A program made the position numbers and the translations under genes. Positions 19,132 to 30,631 of a DNA stretch of 64,000 bases are shown in pieces (the first letter of the stretch is position 1; every line of letters begins with the position of its first letter). The notes beneath the pieces were generated by a model that had not been told where the DNA came from, did no database searches, and was given only the letters and a program-made list of their open reading frames with translations. The stretch is taken from contig CAJQUW010006836.1 of NCBI GenBank assembly GCA_907163375.1, forward strand, positions 1 to 64,000, in the 5' to 3' direction. This DNA comes from Prostheceraeus crozeri (Eukaryota > Platyhelminthes > Polycladida > Euryleptidae).

Positions 19132-21276
19132 TTGTTTGAATCTCTTCTCTTTCCATCGAATTCTTATAAACTTTTTACATTGATTCATCGTTCCATTTAT
19201 GTCTTTAGAAATCTCTCATAGATTCTGGGTATTTGTCTGGAAAATAAGCATGTCAGAAATAATAATAGTGATGATAAAAATGCACTGCCCATTTTATCCC
19301 AGTGATGTTTCAGGACTGGGGCTATATGGGCACTTTTCTTAGACTCGCATTTTACGGAAGCTATCAATCGTGGGCGTAAATGGAAGTTATATCGCATACT
19401 ATTACGATGACGGAACAGTTTTCATTTGCCTCGAACAATCACTCTACACAGAATGAGAGGCTTAGCCAAATAAGAGCCTGATTTCATTGTCGTTACTTCA
19501 GCGATCAATTTTGTGCATTATTTTCGTTACCCTCTTAGTGCGTGTTTTCCTCGAATGAACTGCGCTGCCACTGCGGATAGACAATTACCATCACTAGTTC
19601 TCTGTCGAATTTGAAGTTCATACGTGCAACGGGTCCGGAGCTAGAGGCCGAAGAACTCAAATAACCTATATTAGTCCACTACCCTACATGTGTCTTTGAA
19701 AACCGCCTTCTTACTGAAGAGCCTTTTCAAAAACGTTTAGCGTCTACCTTGCGTGGTTGATTGTATTAAATATAATAAAATTCATGGATGCCGACCGACA
19801 GCGTTGGAAAAACTTGGTCGACTTATGTTCCCGACGGAACAAGCTGGACAGAAGTCTACGGTAAGTAAGTAGAATTGGGACTGAGAATTGGTTCCTTTGG
19901 TCGCGTGTCACACTTGGACTAGCCGTAAACACCCTGGCTGCGTTGAAACTGTAACAGCAATCGGATTTGTAATTGTGTTGGCGCAAAGTCGGGTTGGACT
20001 TATTTTCATTTACAGTTTATGTGCATCTTGCATGTGTGTGAACACGTCTTGTTTGATTGTGTCAGCTTGAACATCATTCGCATGCTTACTGAAAGCGGCG
20101 CATGATTACAAGAAAATGGGACGCAAGTAAATGACACTGAAGAAAATATTCCGTTAAACTAATGAACAGAAGTTCTCTAGAATATTACAATGTCATCATG
20201 TTGCTACTGTCAATGAGAAAGTAGTATTCATATAGTGACTACATATTATTTTGCTCAGTGAATGTGGCGACGAGCCACAGCTTAGGGGTTAGAGCGTGAG
20301 ACGGAAGCTCGCTCAGTACCCGCTTCGATGAAAACGCCCGCATTGCAACTTCCTGAACTGTCACAGCTAGGGTATCCTCCTTGCTAATTTGACACTCGTC
20401 ACTTTTACTACCGTGCTTTTGGTCTAATTCAGATATTCAGTTCTCTCTTCCAATTACTTCACAATATGTTCAAATCTCAAGGGTTGAAATTCCGGTTCTT
20501 TTGTAAAATTCTAAAATATGTAGGTTGTCCCCTTACTATTCTACCGATATTTTCTCTGTTCTGTTTCTATGTATCTCTCTTCAAGTTAATTGTTGGCTAC
20601 AAGAGTACGGAGTTGTCATAAAGAAACCTGCAAGCAGACAATTTCGTCTGTTACACTGAATTGTAAGAAATCAAAAAAGCACCAGTCTTCAACCGAAAAG
20701 ATAATTAGATGAATTTGAAGTGAAAGAATGTCACAAACGTATCGCCTTCGCCTTGGTAACTGTAGCATGTTGAATGCTAATGGCCAGTTTGAGGGGGCGA
20801 ATCTCGTCTATCTCCACCGCACGTCTGATCTGCACTTTTTGCATGCAGACGAAAGTTTAGGACAGACCAACGAATCGCTTCTTCACCTAAGACACGCATA
20901 ATGCAACCATAGGTATATGCCTATAGAGATGGAACCGTCGTCTTTCAACCGTGCTTTCGCCGTTCTTCATGTTTCCCCGACGTGTGAGGCTAAACACACA
21001 ACACTTTGAATATAATATGCTGCATTCTTTGACAAGCAGAATCCTTTCTATTCATGAAGTTCATAAAATTTGCCATAGCAGTTTTGTAGTGAAAAGTCTC
21101 TCCCACTGTTTTTATCCACTTGTAATTCAAAATAAAGTGAAAGTTAAAGGTAAAACTATTTACAAAGGCAGACGCTTCGTGACTCTGTCACAGCCTCAGT
21201 GCCAGTAAAGTCAGAATGTGACGGAAGTACAAATGTGAAGTGGATCTTAAATACTAATCGATTTGATCGCTTAGTC
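19132..21276. other. No recognisable gene; one possible short exon
   Basis: At 19784-19860 an ATG in the context TTCATGG opens 25 codons (MDADRQRWKNLVDLC...) and runs into CTACG|GTAAGT, a strong splice donor. No acceptor or following exon could be identified. Bases 20269-20330 loosely resemble a tRNA-like SINE head but lack a good B box. The rest shows nothing I can name. Confidence 0.3.
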
Positions 21277-21917
21277 GCGGGCATCCGTCAACCAACCGAA
21301 TTAAAGAAGAAACCTTAAAAGAAAGATGCAGAACCGGCTCTGCGACAACGTATTCGATCAGCGTGATTTTAATAAAAAGAAAAGAACTAGACCAACTAGA
21401 AAGAAAACGAAAAATGACGAGATCCAAGTAAAAATGACTGTTGATTACATAAGCGATAGCTGTAATAGAAAAATTAATTTCCTTATTAATAAGTATGATC
21501 TGCCGGTAACCTCAGTTGGCAAACCTAACAAAACTTTGAGTCAATACCTGAATAATAATAGGTCTAGCACTTATACAATGGCCTTAATGATAACTATGCG
21601 TATGATGATCGTCACGTAGTGCATCAATTTATTTGCCAATTCTGTCAACAAGCGTACATCGGTCAAACTAGTCGTCCTCTTCTTACCCGCCTAAAAGAAC
21701 ATACAAGTAGTTTAAAAGCTGGTAATAATAACAGTGCCCTTTCTGAACGTGCGAAATATTTTCATCGGCGCAACATGATCATCAAAGATTTCAACCTCTT
21801 GATCCTTACCAAGCACAATTCACCTATTGAAAGTCGCATTACTGAAGCTAGGTACATTAGGACTAAGAATCCAGGTCTGAACAGGAAACAAGAGCTGGTT
21901 GGTTGACGGATGCCCGC
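21277..21917 (+). mobile_element. Penelope-like retroelement 3' fragment with GIY-YIG domain
   Basis: A linker-like basic segment (21326-21600) is followed, after a frame change near 21580, by a GIY-YIG endonuclease domain (about 21595-21903). The domain shows FICQFCQQAYIGQTSRPLL, RLKEH, and the late Glu-containing RITEARYI with KNPGLN. Penelope-like elements carry exactly this domain after the reverse transcriptase and use it for target cleavage. No reverse transcriptase is present, so the copy is 5'-truncated. A perfect 21-bp inverted repeat (GCGGGCATCCGTCAACCAACC) bounds it at 21277-21297 and 21897-21917, overlapping the C-terminal codons. Confidence 0.8.
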
Positions 21918-22294
21918 ATCGCAATCAATTATAATTATAAAATTTGCAATTTTGATCAAAGAAAGCCCTGATGGCCACGATAACAAATATGTGAAGATAA
22001 TGTATTTTGATTTAAAATGAGTACATAAATGTTCATTCAGTTTACATTTATTAAAATTTGCTCGAATAGCTTGCACTTGATTATCACTGCAGAAAGATTT
22101 GGCTCACGTTTTGTCAGCGAACTTTCCGCACGAGATTTCTCACTAGTGAAGTAGGCAAGGTTGGGCAAACTTGGGTTGCGTTTGACCCCCATTAGTTTTT
22201 TCACAAACTTTAGCAGAAAGTTCAGGACTCAAGTATTTATTTTATTTTCACAATTGATCGAAATATTACTTCAAAAGCACTTATACTTGCCACT

Positions 22295-22901
22295 CACAGA
22301 ATTAAATATTTTGTTTATCTGCTTCGGTTTGCTAGAAGTGTGATGAATACGAAACTGACGGCACATATGAGGAACCTATTAAGTGGGCAAAAAGGAATTC
22401 CTAATACCTTACAGAGATAGGAAAAAAGTCGTGCGTCGCTTGCGGATTAATGTGAGTTCCAGCAAAGTGCTTCGATTGCCAAAATTCCTTCAGATTCGAA
22501 GACTTCAGACCATTGCCCACAAGTTTTCTCCATAATGTTGGCCCTTCCGATCATTATCAAAAAAAGTAGCAGTCGTACGGAAATTAGTTCACTTGATGTT
22601 TTCACAGCCTCTCCTCGTCATTTCTCACTGCATAATGCATACATTGAATCGAAGCCACGCATCGATGTGTGTTTTGGTGTGCGCGACGTGTTATCACAGC
22701 ACGCACACATCTCTCACTGGCTCTACTGTCCTCTGCTGACAGCTTATTGTTTGCCATTTCCAATAGCAAGCGATACACGAATTATCCATTCGAGAAGGAG
22801 CAAGTTTTCTAATTCGGTGATGTGCCATTTCAATATTAAAGTCACATATAACCCTGCCTTTCTAGGAAACCGAAGCGCGCGCAAATGAATCTAATTCTGT
22901 G
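22295..22901. mobile_element. hAT-like MITE, CACAGAATTA family, copy 1
   Basis: Ends CACAGAATTAAAT...ATCTAATTCTGTG are flanked by the exact 8-bp duplication TTGCCACT (22287-22294 and 22902-22909). The length is 607 bp with no transposase. A full second copy lies inverted at 43678-44276. The 8-bp duplication points to the hAT superfamily, although the terminus lacks the commonest CAGNG form. Confidence 0.85.
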
Positions 22902-22909
22902 TTGCCACT

Positions 22910-24431
22910 CGCCTTTCGCACAATTTTAAAAGGCAAGTTAACGTATTCAGCAATGTTGTACCTAAAAATAAAATATATTTAATCTATGAAGTGAGAGGAA
23001 GTGATTACAACGCGAATCGTTGGGAGACTCTATGGTCGAGAGTTTGTACATATACTGCCCGACAGAAAAACTTAACACTTGTCATTGCTAATTATCAAGG
23101 GCAGCTGTTAATTTTATAAGTCGATCTTATTTCCAAACAAATTTCTACGTTACCTGTCTACCACAGCCGCATGAAGATATGGACATTCTGTAACACATCA
23201 GCATTAACACTTAGATAAATTTTAACATCGCATCATTGCAAAATTAATTTTTTTTCTGACATAAGTCTTAGCTGCATGATGAAGCGCAGAGATGAATTCG
23301 CAAAATGTGTGGTTATTGGAATGGCTCGCTGCGGACGAAAAGCATTTGCATAGAATTGGATGCATCGCATGTAGGCTAGCTGTAAGGTACTGGTGGGTGT
23401 GTTGGTGCATGACATCGCGTGATGAGGACGAGTAATCACGGTATACCCTTAAATTCTACGACGGAAGAGTTTGTTCTCATAGACTATCTTGTGAGAGATA
23501 TGCAGTCCTCTGCATTTCAGGGCATGGTCGATTCAGCGGTGGTGGCGTTATGACTTCGGCCGGTTTTTGGCACGGTTTATGAGTCAAGGCTTCTATTGTC
23601 ATCAAGGCACCTTGGATGGCTAATGCTCTCTCTCGGAGATTGTGAATCCTTTTGTTATTCCACACGATAGAAGCACCATCTCATCATTCAATTCGCAGCT
23701 ACACAGAGCACACCGGCCAAGTGATAACACCTCAGCAATTGAGTAACTCTCATGGCTTTCATGTTCTCCTGATCTTTTACCGATACAGCTTGCGTGGAGT
23801 GAGACCGGTAAAAGGGTGAAAAACTCGTATCCACATTCTCCTACCAATTTTGAACAACTTTCCGAAGGATTGGTTGAAGAACAATGAGAACGTATTGAAC
23901 AAGAGAGATCAGATGAGCTCTATGAACAATATGAGCAATTTGAGCTTGCGTTATGATGCTAAGGGGCCATGCAAGTTGCTAGAGATGTATGAAACAAATT
24001 TTTATCATTCAAATTTTCAGTTTTGACAATACTTCATTTAATTTAAGTTAAGAATTACAATGGTAGGATATTTGGGAATGTTAATTTTTTAAGCAATTTT
24101 TGGATTGAAAAGTTGACAGCGACATCACATAAACCTCACTGAAACATTCTGCCGCAAATACTAAAGAATTAGCAAATCAATTAGTATTGTCCATGCCTTG
24201 TTCAAATGTCAGATCTTTCATAATAGGTTTGTCATATTCCCTAGTACTGATAGATGAAAATTCTGCAGGCCATTTTGGCATTCTTCATAATCTGTGTAAC
24301 TAATTTAATCCATAGCCTGCGTGCATCATACGTATAATTAATGTCACATTTACATCAAAACCTTTATCGCTAATGTATCAATCTATCATTGCATGTATGC
24401 CCGTGTGAGAGCATATTTGAATAGATAGGTT
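22910..24431. other. No recognisable gene
   Basis: Short minus-strand frames at 23477-23847 encode a cysteine-containing stretch (CALCSCELNDEMVLLSCG) and, in another frame, RIHNLRERALAIQ. I do not recognise either, and a frame change separates them. They may be a decayed element. Nothing else is supported. Confidence 0.3.
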
Positions 24432-25278
24432 TTAACACTAGAAGCGCGCTTGCGTCAATTGACGTAGTTTACAATGTTCATTTATTAGTAGTTATTGCTC
24501 CAGATTTTTTTCGGATTTGTTTTTCACTGACTTTTATTTATTTTTTGAGCTAATGATAATTTGACAGTTTTAAGAAGATTGATGGACCCCTTTTAGGAAT
24601 TTTGGCGAAAACTACTAGAAGCGCGGCTGACGTAAATTGACGTAAATTACTAAGAATTATATTTATGTCCGTTATAAAGAGAAAACAAGTAAACCATATC
24701 AAAGATTCATTCAAGCGTCTACATGTAAAGATTTCATGGAAATTGTGCACACCTGCAGCAGACAGTCGCCATGCATTTGCCACAAACTGGACGTAGACAT
24801 TCTGAGCATCGTGTCACTGTTCTGTTCCTCGTGCAATGGCTTTTGACAGCACAATTGACCCGTCGTTCCAATGGTGTAGGGCGTTGTTGGGCTGGATCAG
24901 GTTGATGCAATGGTGTTAGATTGTCTTCCGCCATGTCACCGAGTAGCTCAGCTGACAGTCGCATCAAGAAGGTTCGCCTTTGCATATTGGTGCCAGTTGC
25001 CTTTTTATAGAGAATGTAGGCATTCAAGCCAGCGAGGTCTAGGACGTTGTAGAAAACAGCCAAAGGCCACCTCCGACAACCTGCCTTTGTTGACATGCTA
25101 CGGCACATAGAGTCAAGCACATCCACGCCAAAATCCAGGCCTGTCCACCACCTCCCAATGCGTACCGTCACGACCAACTGCTTGTGCAACATTCTCTGCT
25201 TCCTCCTCCTCTTCTTCTTCGCTTATGACGTCAGCCGCGCTTCTAGGTAGTTCAAAACGTCCGCGCTTCTAGTGTTAA
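24432..25278. mobile_element. Non-autonomous piggyBac element with TTAA ends
   Basis: TTAA (24432-24435) precedes CACTAGAAGCGCG, and its perfect complement (25262-25274) precedes TTAA (25275-25278). A perfect 19-bp subterminal inverted pair, CTAGAAGCGCGGCTGACGT (24615-24633) and its complement at 25228-25246, lies inside. TTAA duplication with terminal plus subterminal inverted repeats is diagnostic of piggyBac. The element keeps only the C-terminal part of its transposase. Confidence 0.92.
24734..25192 (-). pseudogene. piggyBac transposase C-terminal remnant
   Basis: This 152-codon open stretch contains GVDVLDSMCRSMSTKAGCRRW and PLAVFYNVLDLAGLNAYILYK, the block around the third catalytic Asp of PGBD4-like piggyBac transposases. 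A C-terminal cysteine-rich domain follows (CSECLRPVCGKCMATVCCRC). The N-terminal DDE residues are absent because the element is internally deleted, so it cannot encode an active enzyme. It differs clearly from the piggyBac at 8726-9260 in sequence and terminal repeat, so two families are present. Confidence 0.85.
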
Positions 25279-25790
25279 TCCATGCACTATTCTTAGTACT
25301 AATGGTGAGCGATTAGCGAATGATTTTTACAGCAACTCACATGAATTTGAATTAAAACATCAATTACTATATAGCAGATTCCCTTCGGTCGGGTGGTAAT
25401 GTTGTGCTGTAATGACATGTTAAGTCGAACATTACATGTTAATACAAGAATGTATCGGCAAGCCTAGTCAAAGTACACAACGGAAAGCGAACAAAATCTC
25501 TCCGCTCGAATGGAATGGAGGTAAGTAAGGAAGAGTGTGCTCAATAGTTCAGATCGCAAAATACTGAACAGTATTCAAGGATGAGCGGTGATGGGTGCAA
25601 ATCGTACGATTAATGGGCTCATACTGGCGCACACAAAAACTTAAACAACGGAAGGGGGATGGCTTATTGCCCCAGACACACTCTATTGCATGTAGCTCTT
25701 AAAGAATAAGCAATTGTGTTCCGGCATTTCATGTGCTAAAAGATTCATCACGATGCCTCTCATAAATAGTACATTTACTAAATGTCTAAC

Positions 25791-26636
25791 CATAGAGTAA
25801 GTAGATTAGGTAGAGTGGTAACTCCGCATTTATTAAATCCCCAATGTGTATGCACTTTCGATTTTATTAAATAAACTCAAAGGAGATACAGTCGGAATTG
25901 TTTTCAAATGTGAGATACTATGCGCATTTATGCAGTTTTGAAGAAATTACAGCGGAATTGATTGATCATGATGGCAAAGCAGAAGGAAATGATATTATTT
26001 TACAGATAGTCCTTGTCTGACAGCCTTGGTGAGGTAATGTTTGTTACATTGGCAACTCGATGACCTGAGCTATTGCTTTCCTGCTCAACCTCAAGAGAAT
26101 CTTCTTAAGCGTGATCAGGTAACAGCTGCCACTAGCATGGCAAATTCACAGATTCAAAGACAATGATTTCAATTAACTTTGAAAGATGTAAATGGGTCCA
26201 CACTACTATTCAGATTCAAGAAATGAAACATGAATTTAGTGAATCATAAAATCAAGCCGCTGAAAATTGAATTAGAAACTTGACATTTCAGCCAAGAAAG
26301 CACGGATAATATCGCGACTTTTTCATGCAGATTTCCATTATAATACGGAGCATGAAATTCCCTTGATAATCAGCTTGATTTCCGCTTAGTTGGGATGATT
26401 ATTAGCAAAAATTCATTCCTTTTGATATCTAACTTGCTTTATACTACTTACAACTGGGAGTCATCTCGGTAATATTTAAATTGTAAAAATTTTGACTTTT
26501 TTAAAACTGCTCAAATAATTTTTTGGACCACAGGAACGTAATCTCCGCAAAAAACTGAATCTTTTCATGTAAAAATTTTCACTGTATACGGATACTTGTT
26601 TGAGTCGACACTCCAACTATATATCCCTACTCTATG
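25791..26636. mobile_element. hAT-like MITE, CATAGAGTAGG family, copy A
   Basis: Ends CATAGAGTAAGTAGATTAGG and ...CCTACTCTATG are flanked by the exact 8-bp duplication TGTCTAAC (25783-25790, 26637-26644). No coding capacity is seen in 846 bp. Relatives lie at 37534-38015 (inverted) and as fragments near 45290, 46675 and 50600. Confidence 0.85.
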
Positions 26637-26941
26637 TGTCTAACTTTTTGCTTAGTCTGAATTTCTAATATTGGGGCAAGTTTTAACCCTTTTCTGTCAA
26701 TAACGAGAGAGTGTTCTTTATGAATGAATAAAATGAAATAGCAAAGCGTCTTCATTCAGATAGATTGAAAATCAGACATTGCACAAGTGAGTCAAGTAAA
26801 AGGAAGTAAGTGCACATTTCAATATACATTTAAACGATCGATTTGGCGCATAGTTTTTTATACAAATTTATACAATAAGGAATGAAAGAGGAGCCGCTTC
26901 GCTTAGACTTCACCAGTGAAACCTGTAGGTGACCGGAATAG

Positions 26942-27597
26942 TCATTTTCTGAGGACAAAGTGTTGAGTACTGTCAGGTCTTAAAAGAACTTTGAACTCCT
27001 TCATGGCTCTAGCCTCACGTCTGTCAGATAAAGGAGCAAATGATTGACAAGTACAGTTCATTCCACAAATGATATTGTGAGCTGGGTTCCTGATGCCTTC
27101 AATCTTTTGGCTTCCTTTCCTGCTGATACCAACCAGCAGTGGAGAGTTATATTCCAAGATGCTAAAAATATGCACTTTGTACACCGTAATTAGATCCTCC
27201 TTTGACAACAAATGTTTAAGGATCGAAAGAACATTTACTCGACGAGCCGCAAGCTTACAAATGCGCTCTACATTCTAGTCCCATTTCAAATTGACTAATT
27301 TTCCTTATTTTTCATTGTGTTGCATAACAAGGAGTCAGATGCAACTGGAGGCTTGATGTTTGAACTGGAGAAAAATATGCTCTTCGTTTTGTCATGGTTA
27401 AGCTTGATCCCATACGAAATACACCAGTTAGTCATGTTTGTCATCTCATGATCAATTAGACTATTTGCAGAATCGTTCTTGCGGTGCGGCAATAGTACAA
27501 TTATACAGGTTTTACCGAACACATTCATTCCATTATCATGCAAGTTCGCTATAGTGCAACCTAATTCGTACATGTATGTTTTCTCAGGCAAATTCAT
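26942..27597 (-). pseudogene. LINE reverse transcriptase C-terminal fragment
   Basis: Two open pieces on the minus strand align by eye with the RT C-terminal half of the LINE at 30.6-34.1 kb. One has WCISYGIKLNHDKTKSIFFS (27295-27597). The other has LSKEDLITVYKVHIFSILEYNSPLLV followed by RNPAHNIICG (26942-27211). The pieces are in different frames and the YADD motif is missing, so this is a decayed, 5'-truncated copy from a related CR1/L2-type family. It lies just right of the CATAGAGTAGG MITE. Confidence 0.7.
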
Positions 27598-27896
27598 CTA
27601 CTTCGCATGCAAGTTCCACTAACGTAATGGAACTTATCATTCAATTTCGCCAGCTATTTGTTAGTTCAGTTATTGCATCCAAATTCGTAAATTAGGAAAG
27701 CAAAATACAAAGAAGGCATCCAATTTCCAATTGTTTATATTTACATGCTACACAACAATGTCTACGATGGCAAAGCATCTATGAATGCAACGCAAGACAT
27801 GAGTGGCCATTTACTCAACCTTATGTCTACTCAAAGTTGTCTGATCCTCTATAATGTCTCTGGATATGGCATCGAGAACTCGAATTCTGTACTTCG

Positions 27897-28139
27897 CTAT
27901 CCCCCCGTGGGAGATTCCTCCCGTCGTCCACCTCGCTTATCGACAAGTGTCTCTCCACGTTGATGACGCTTTATGATGGATCTGGCAGTTGAAAGGTCAA
28001 TATTGAGCACCCTTGTAGCAGCTTTATAATCCTTACCATTCATCCACGCAGCAATGAGCTTCTGCTTCATTTCAAAACTCGTTTGTGAGTACTGACCACG
28101 CTCGCGAGACATTTTATACACAGAAGTCGATGTACGCAC
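27897..28139 (-). pseudogene. N-terminal helix-turn-helix fragment of a Tc1-like transposase
   Basis: The 80-codon stretch contains MSRERGQYSQTSFEMKQ and then KAATRVLNIDLSTARSIIKRH, a helix-turn-helix typical of the DNA-binding N-terminus of Tc1/IS630-type transposases. A Gly/Arg linker follows (KRGGRREESPTGG). No catalytic DDE domain continues in any frame downstream. It is unrelated in sequence to the two fuller Tc1-like genes nearby. It is probably a relic; a small domesticated DNA-binding protein is possible but unsupported. Confidence 0.55.
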
Positions 28140-28369
28140 ATTGACGATGAAAATGCTGCTTATACACGCGAATCAGACTGGTAAATTGGTGAGTAACCTT
28201 CATATTCAGGAATTTGTGTTCACTAGATGTGAAGTTGCATGCACAAGAACAAAAGTCAGCGAAATTGGCTAAACAAGACATAGATATCAACCGAAACTAG
28301 TGAATCTGAATGCTATTTAGCTAATGTGCTTGTACAATGCGTGATTGTGGGTGGAAAAACCTGCATTGT

Positions 28370-28570
28370 ATGTAAACCGTAGACCGACAATTATCCTACA
28401 AAATTACTGACAAAATCAACCGACGATTGTCACCTCCAATATCCTGCGATATCCGACGAATTTGTAGGTTCTCCACCGACATCGAAAAAGATGCTTTGTA
28501 TGCAAATAAACTAAACGAAAACTGTTGAATATTGATTGATTTTTTCGATTAGTGATTGCTTGACTTTTGC
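28370..28570. repeat. Interspersed repeat, pair of 56633-56815
   Basis: GTAAACCGTAGACCGACAA, TATCCTGCGATATCCGACG and ATTGATTGATTTTTTCGATT recur in inverted orientation in the MITE at 56387-56818. The left end resembles that MITE's terminus, but the other end was not found here, so this copy is partial. Confidence 0.7.
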
Positions 28571-28792
28571 ACCTGTTGCATGCATGCCCTCTTCTTAAAT
28601 TGCGGTAATTTTCCTTAAACTTTATTTATCGGATTGATTTTACCAAACCGCAATACCTTTTTCGATAGCTTACCAACATCACGACAGTGGTGACAGTCTT
28701 CGTGCTGGTCGTGTCTTCCGGTCTCTCGTCGAGCATTGTTTGTTTTGCTTCTGACTTGGTGTTAAACTGCGGTTTTCTTGAAGTTTCTAATA

Positions 28793-30448
28793 CAGTCCGT
28801 TTCATAAAAAGTGGATCATCCTATAATTTGACTAAATAAAACATAAGTATGATACAGAAAGCATTTTTCATGTTATTTCATGTCCCTAATATATTTAAAT
28901 GTCCTTATATAATCTGATAAGCTATGATACAGTAACGGTTCTTAAGAAGATAATATTTTGTGGCCCTACCCTTATTGTCAATGGCATTACCAATTCGTCT
29001 AGGCATTGATTCGATGATATCGTTGATTTTTGACTGATCTAACTTTCTCCACTCTCTTTTTAACAGTGACGCAAGTTGTGATACGCCATCTGTAGGTAGC
29101 AGTGAACGACGAACGTTACGTTTTAGAATACTCCATACATTTTCTATGGGATTCAGATCAGGAGAACGAGCTGGCCAAGATAATGTCCTAAGCCCGAATT
29201 GAGACTTTCATAAGTTGACTCTACTACTCCTGTGACACGTAGCATTATCATCCATAAATAACCAAGTCGATGGATCACCAAGTTGATCTGTCATTTGGCC
29301 AATGTTCATTCGTAAAACATTCACATAGCGTTCAGAATTCATGGTTCCTTGTTGTATGTGAAGTTCAGAGCGGCCATTGGTCCAAATGCCAGCCCAAATC
29401 AGTAGAGTCGCACCACCTTGTACCCGGGGACGATGTAAATGTCTCGGAATTTCCTGATCAGATTTTATCCACAATCTCAATCGACCATCACTATCCTTCA
29501 GACGGACTGATGCCTCATCAGACCAGACAACCCGATCCCATTGATTTCGCCAGTGACAATGACTCATTGCCCATCTGAGACGTCTTTTTGTATGCTGATC
29601 TGATAATTCGATCTGAGAAGGCCTCTTACAGCTCTTGAAATTCGACTCAATAAGTCTTCTACGAATAGTGGACTTAGAAATAGACGAGTCTTGTGCAGCC
29701 ATCTCAGTTAACGAGAGACTTGGATCAACTTTAACAAATCTCAAAATTAGGCGGTCTATACGTTTGGATGTTTTGCGTGGATGGCCAGAGCCCTCTTTAC
29801 GACAGAGTCGAAAATCATCATTATGCCATCGATGCACGTTTGTGTAAGGGACATTTAGTCGCTTGCTTGTAGCTCGCAAAGAAAAGCCTAGTTCTAGCAA
29901 GGCTGACACTTTGCCTTTTGTGAATGCGATCTCGTTATTGTTCATTTGTGCTTTGTATTGTTTTCAACCGGTAAGAGATAGATTTCTAGCTGAAAGCAAT
30001 CTGGAGTGCTGCCAACACCACCGCAACGAAGTCAGGAAGCTATGGAACATGAAGTCCAGTTAATCACATGTAGCAGTTACATTATTGCTGATGAATAATG
30101 GTGCTATACTGGCTCTGATTGACCGATTTTCTGTATTTTTGTTTTGCTTGATAGCTTTTGGCTTGTAGAACAACATATTACATAACAAAGGAAACAAATG
30201 TAACTTTATAAGAGTGAGGTATGATTTTGTGTAACATTGCTAAATGAAGATCAAATTATCTACTACTTTTGTATCTATAACAGGAAAACAACTCAATATT
30301 CATGCTTGAAATTTCCAACAATGATATTAGTAAGCACAACTGACATACCTTCCAAATTTCAGAGAAATTCGTTCAAGTTTGGCGGAGTTAGACAAAGTTG
30401 AAGTTAAGGCGATGTTTAAAGGTGATCCATTTTTTATGAAACAATCTG
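28793..30448 (-). mobile_element. Tc1-like transposon with imperfect TIRs and TA flanks
   Basis: Left end CAGTCCGTTTCATAAAAAGT (28793 on) and right end (30421-30448) are inverted copies over 28 bases with a few mismatches. TA lies outside each (28791-28792, 30449-30450). The 1656-bp element encloses a full-length transposase gene on the minus strand. Confidence 0.88.
28905..29945 (-). pseudogene. Tc1-like transposase, one in-frame stop
   Basis: The frame runs 346 codons from ATG at 29945 to TAA at 28905-28907, the normal size for the family, with one TGA at 29208-29210. An N-terminal helix-turn-helix (KGKVSALLELGFSLRATSKRL) is followed by the DDE domain. The catalytic residues are Asp in VVWSDEASV, Asp in FMDDNATCH, and Glu in SPDLNPIENVW, with 34 residues between the last two (DD34E). 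The stop lies between the second Asp and the Glu, so it removes the catalytic Glu. No frameshift is needed to read the rest, so inactivation is recent or minimal. The terminal repeats are still recognisable. Confidence 0.9.
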
Positions 30449-30631
30449 TATTATTGGATTTGTCTTGTGCTCGGCCATCTCAAGGTGTGCTCCTAATTAT
30501 CTTTTGTTCATTGGATTCGGCAATATTGGGCATTTTCTCCTATTTTCATTGTGTGGCTGTGAATTGCATTCATTCTCGTTCTCTTTGCAGTGTCCCGCAA
30601 AGCCAGTGCTGACGTCACCAAACAGCTATCT

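Noticed and set aside
20269-20335. tRNA-like sequence
   Set aside because: There is a weak A-box-like stretch, but the B-box region (CGCTTCGATGAAA) is poor and no cloverleaf can be drawn with confidence.
28785-28870. Frameshift in the Tc1-like transposase near its 3' end
   Set aside because: Re-reading the codons showed the downstream DD34E segment is in the same frame as the upstream part; the only lesion is a TGA at 29208-29210.
30570-30600. Splice acceptor before LINE ORF1 (host exon)
   Set aside because: TTCTCTTTGCAG precedes the frame, but the downstream protein is a typical LINE ORF1 collinear with ORF2, so a host exon is unlikely.
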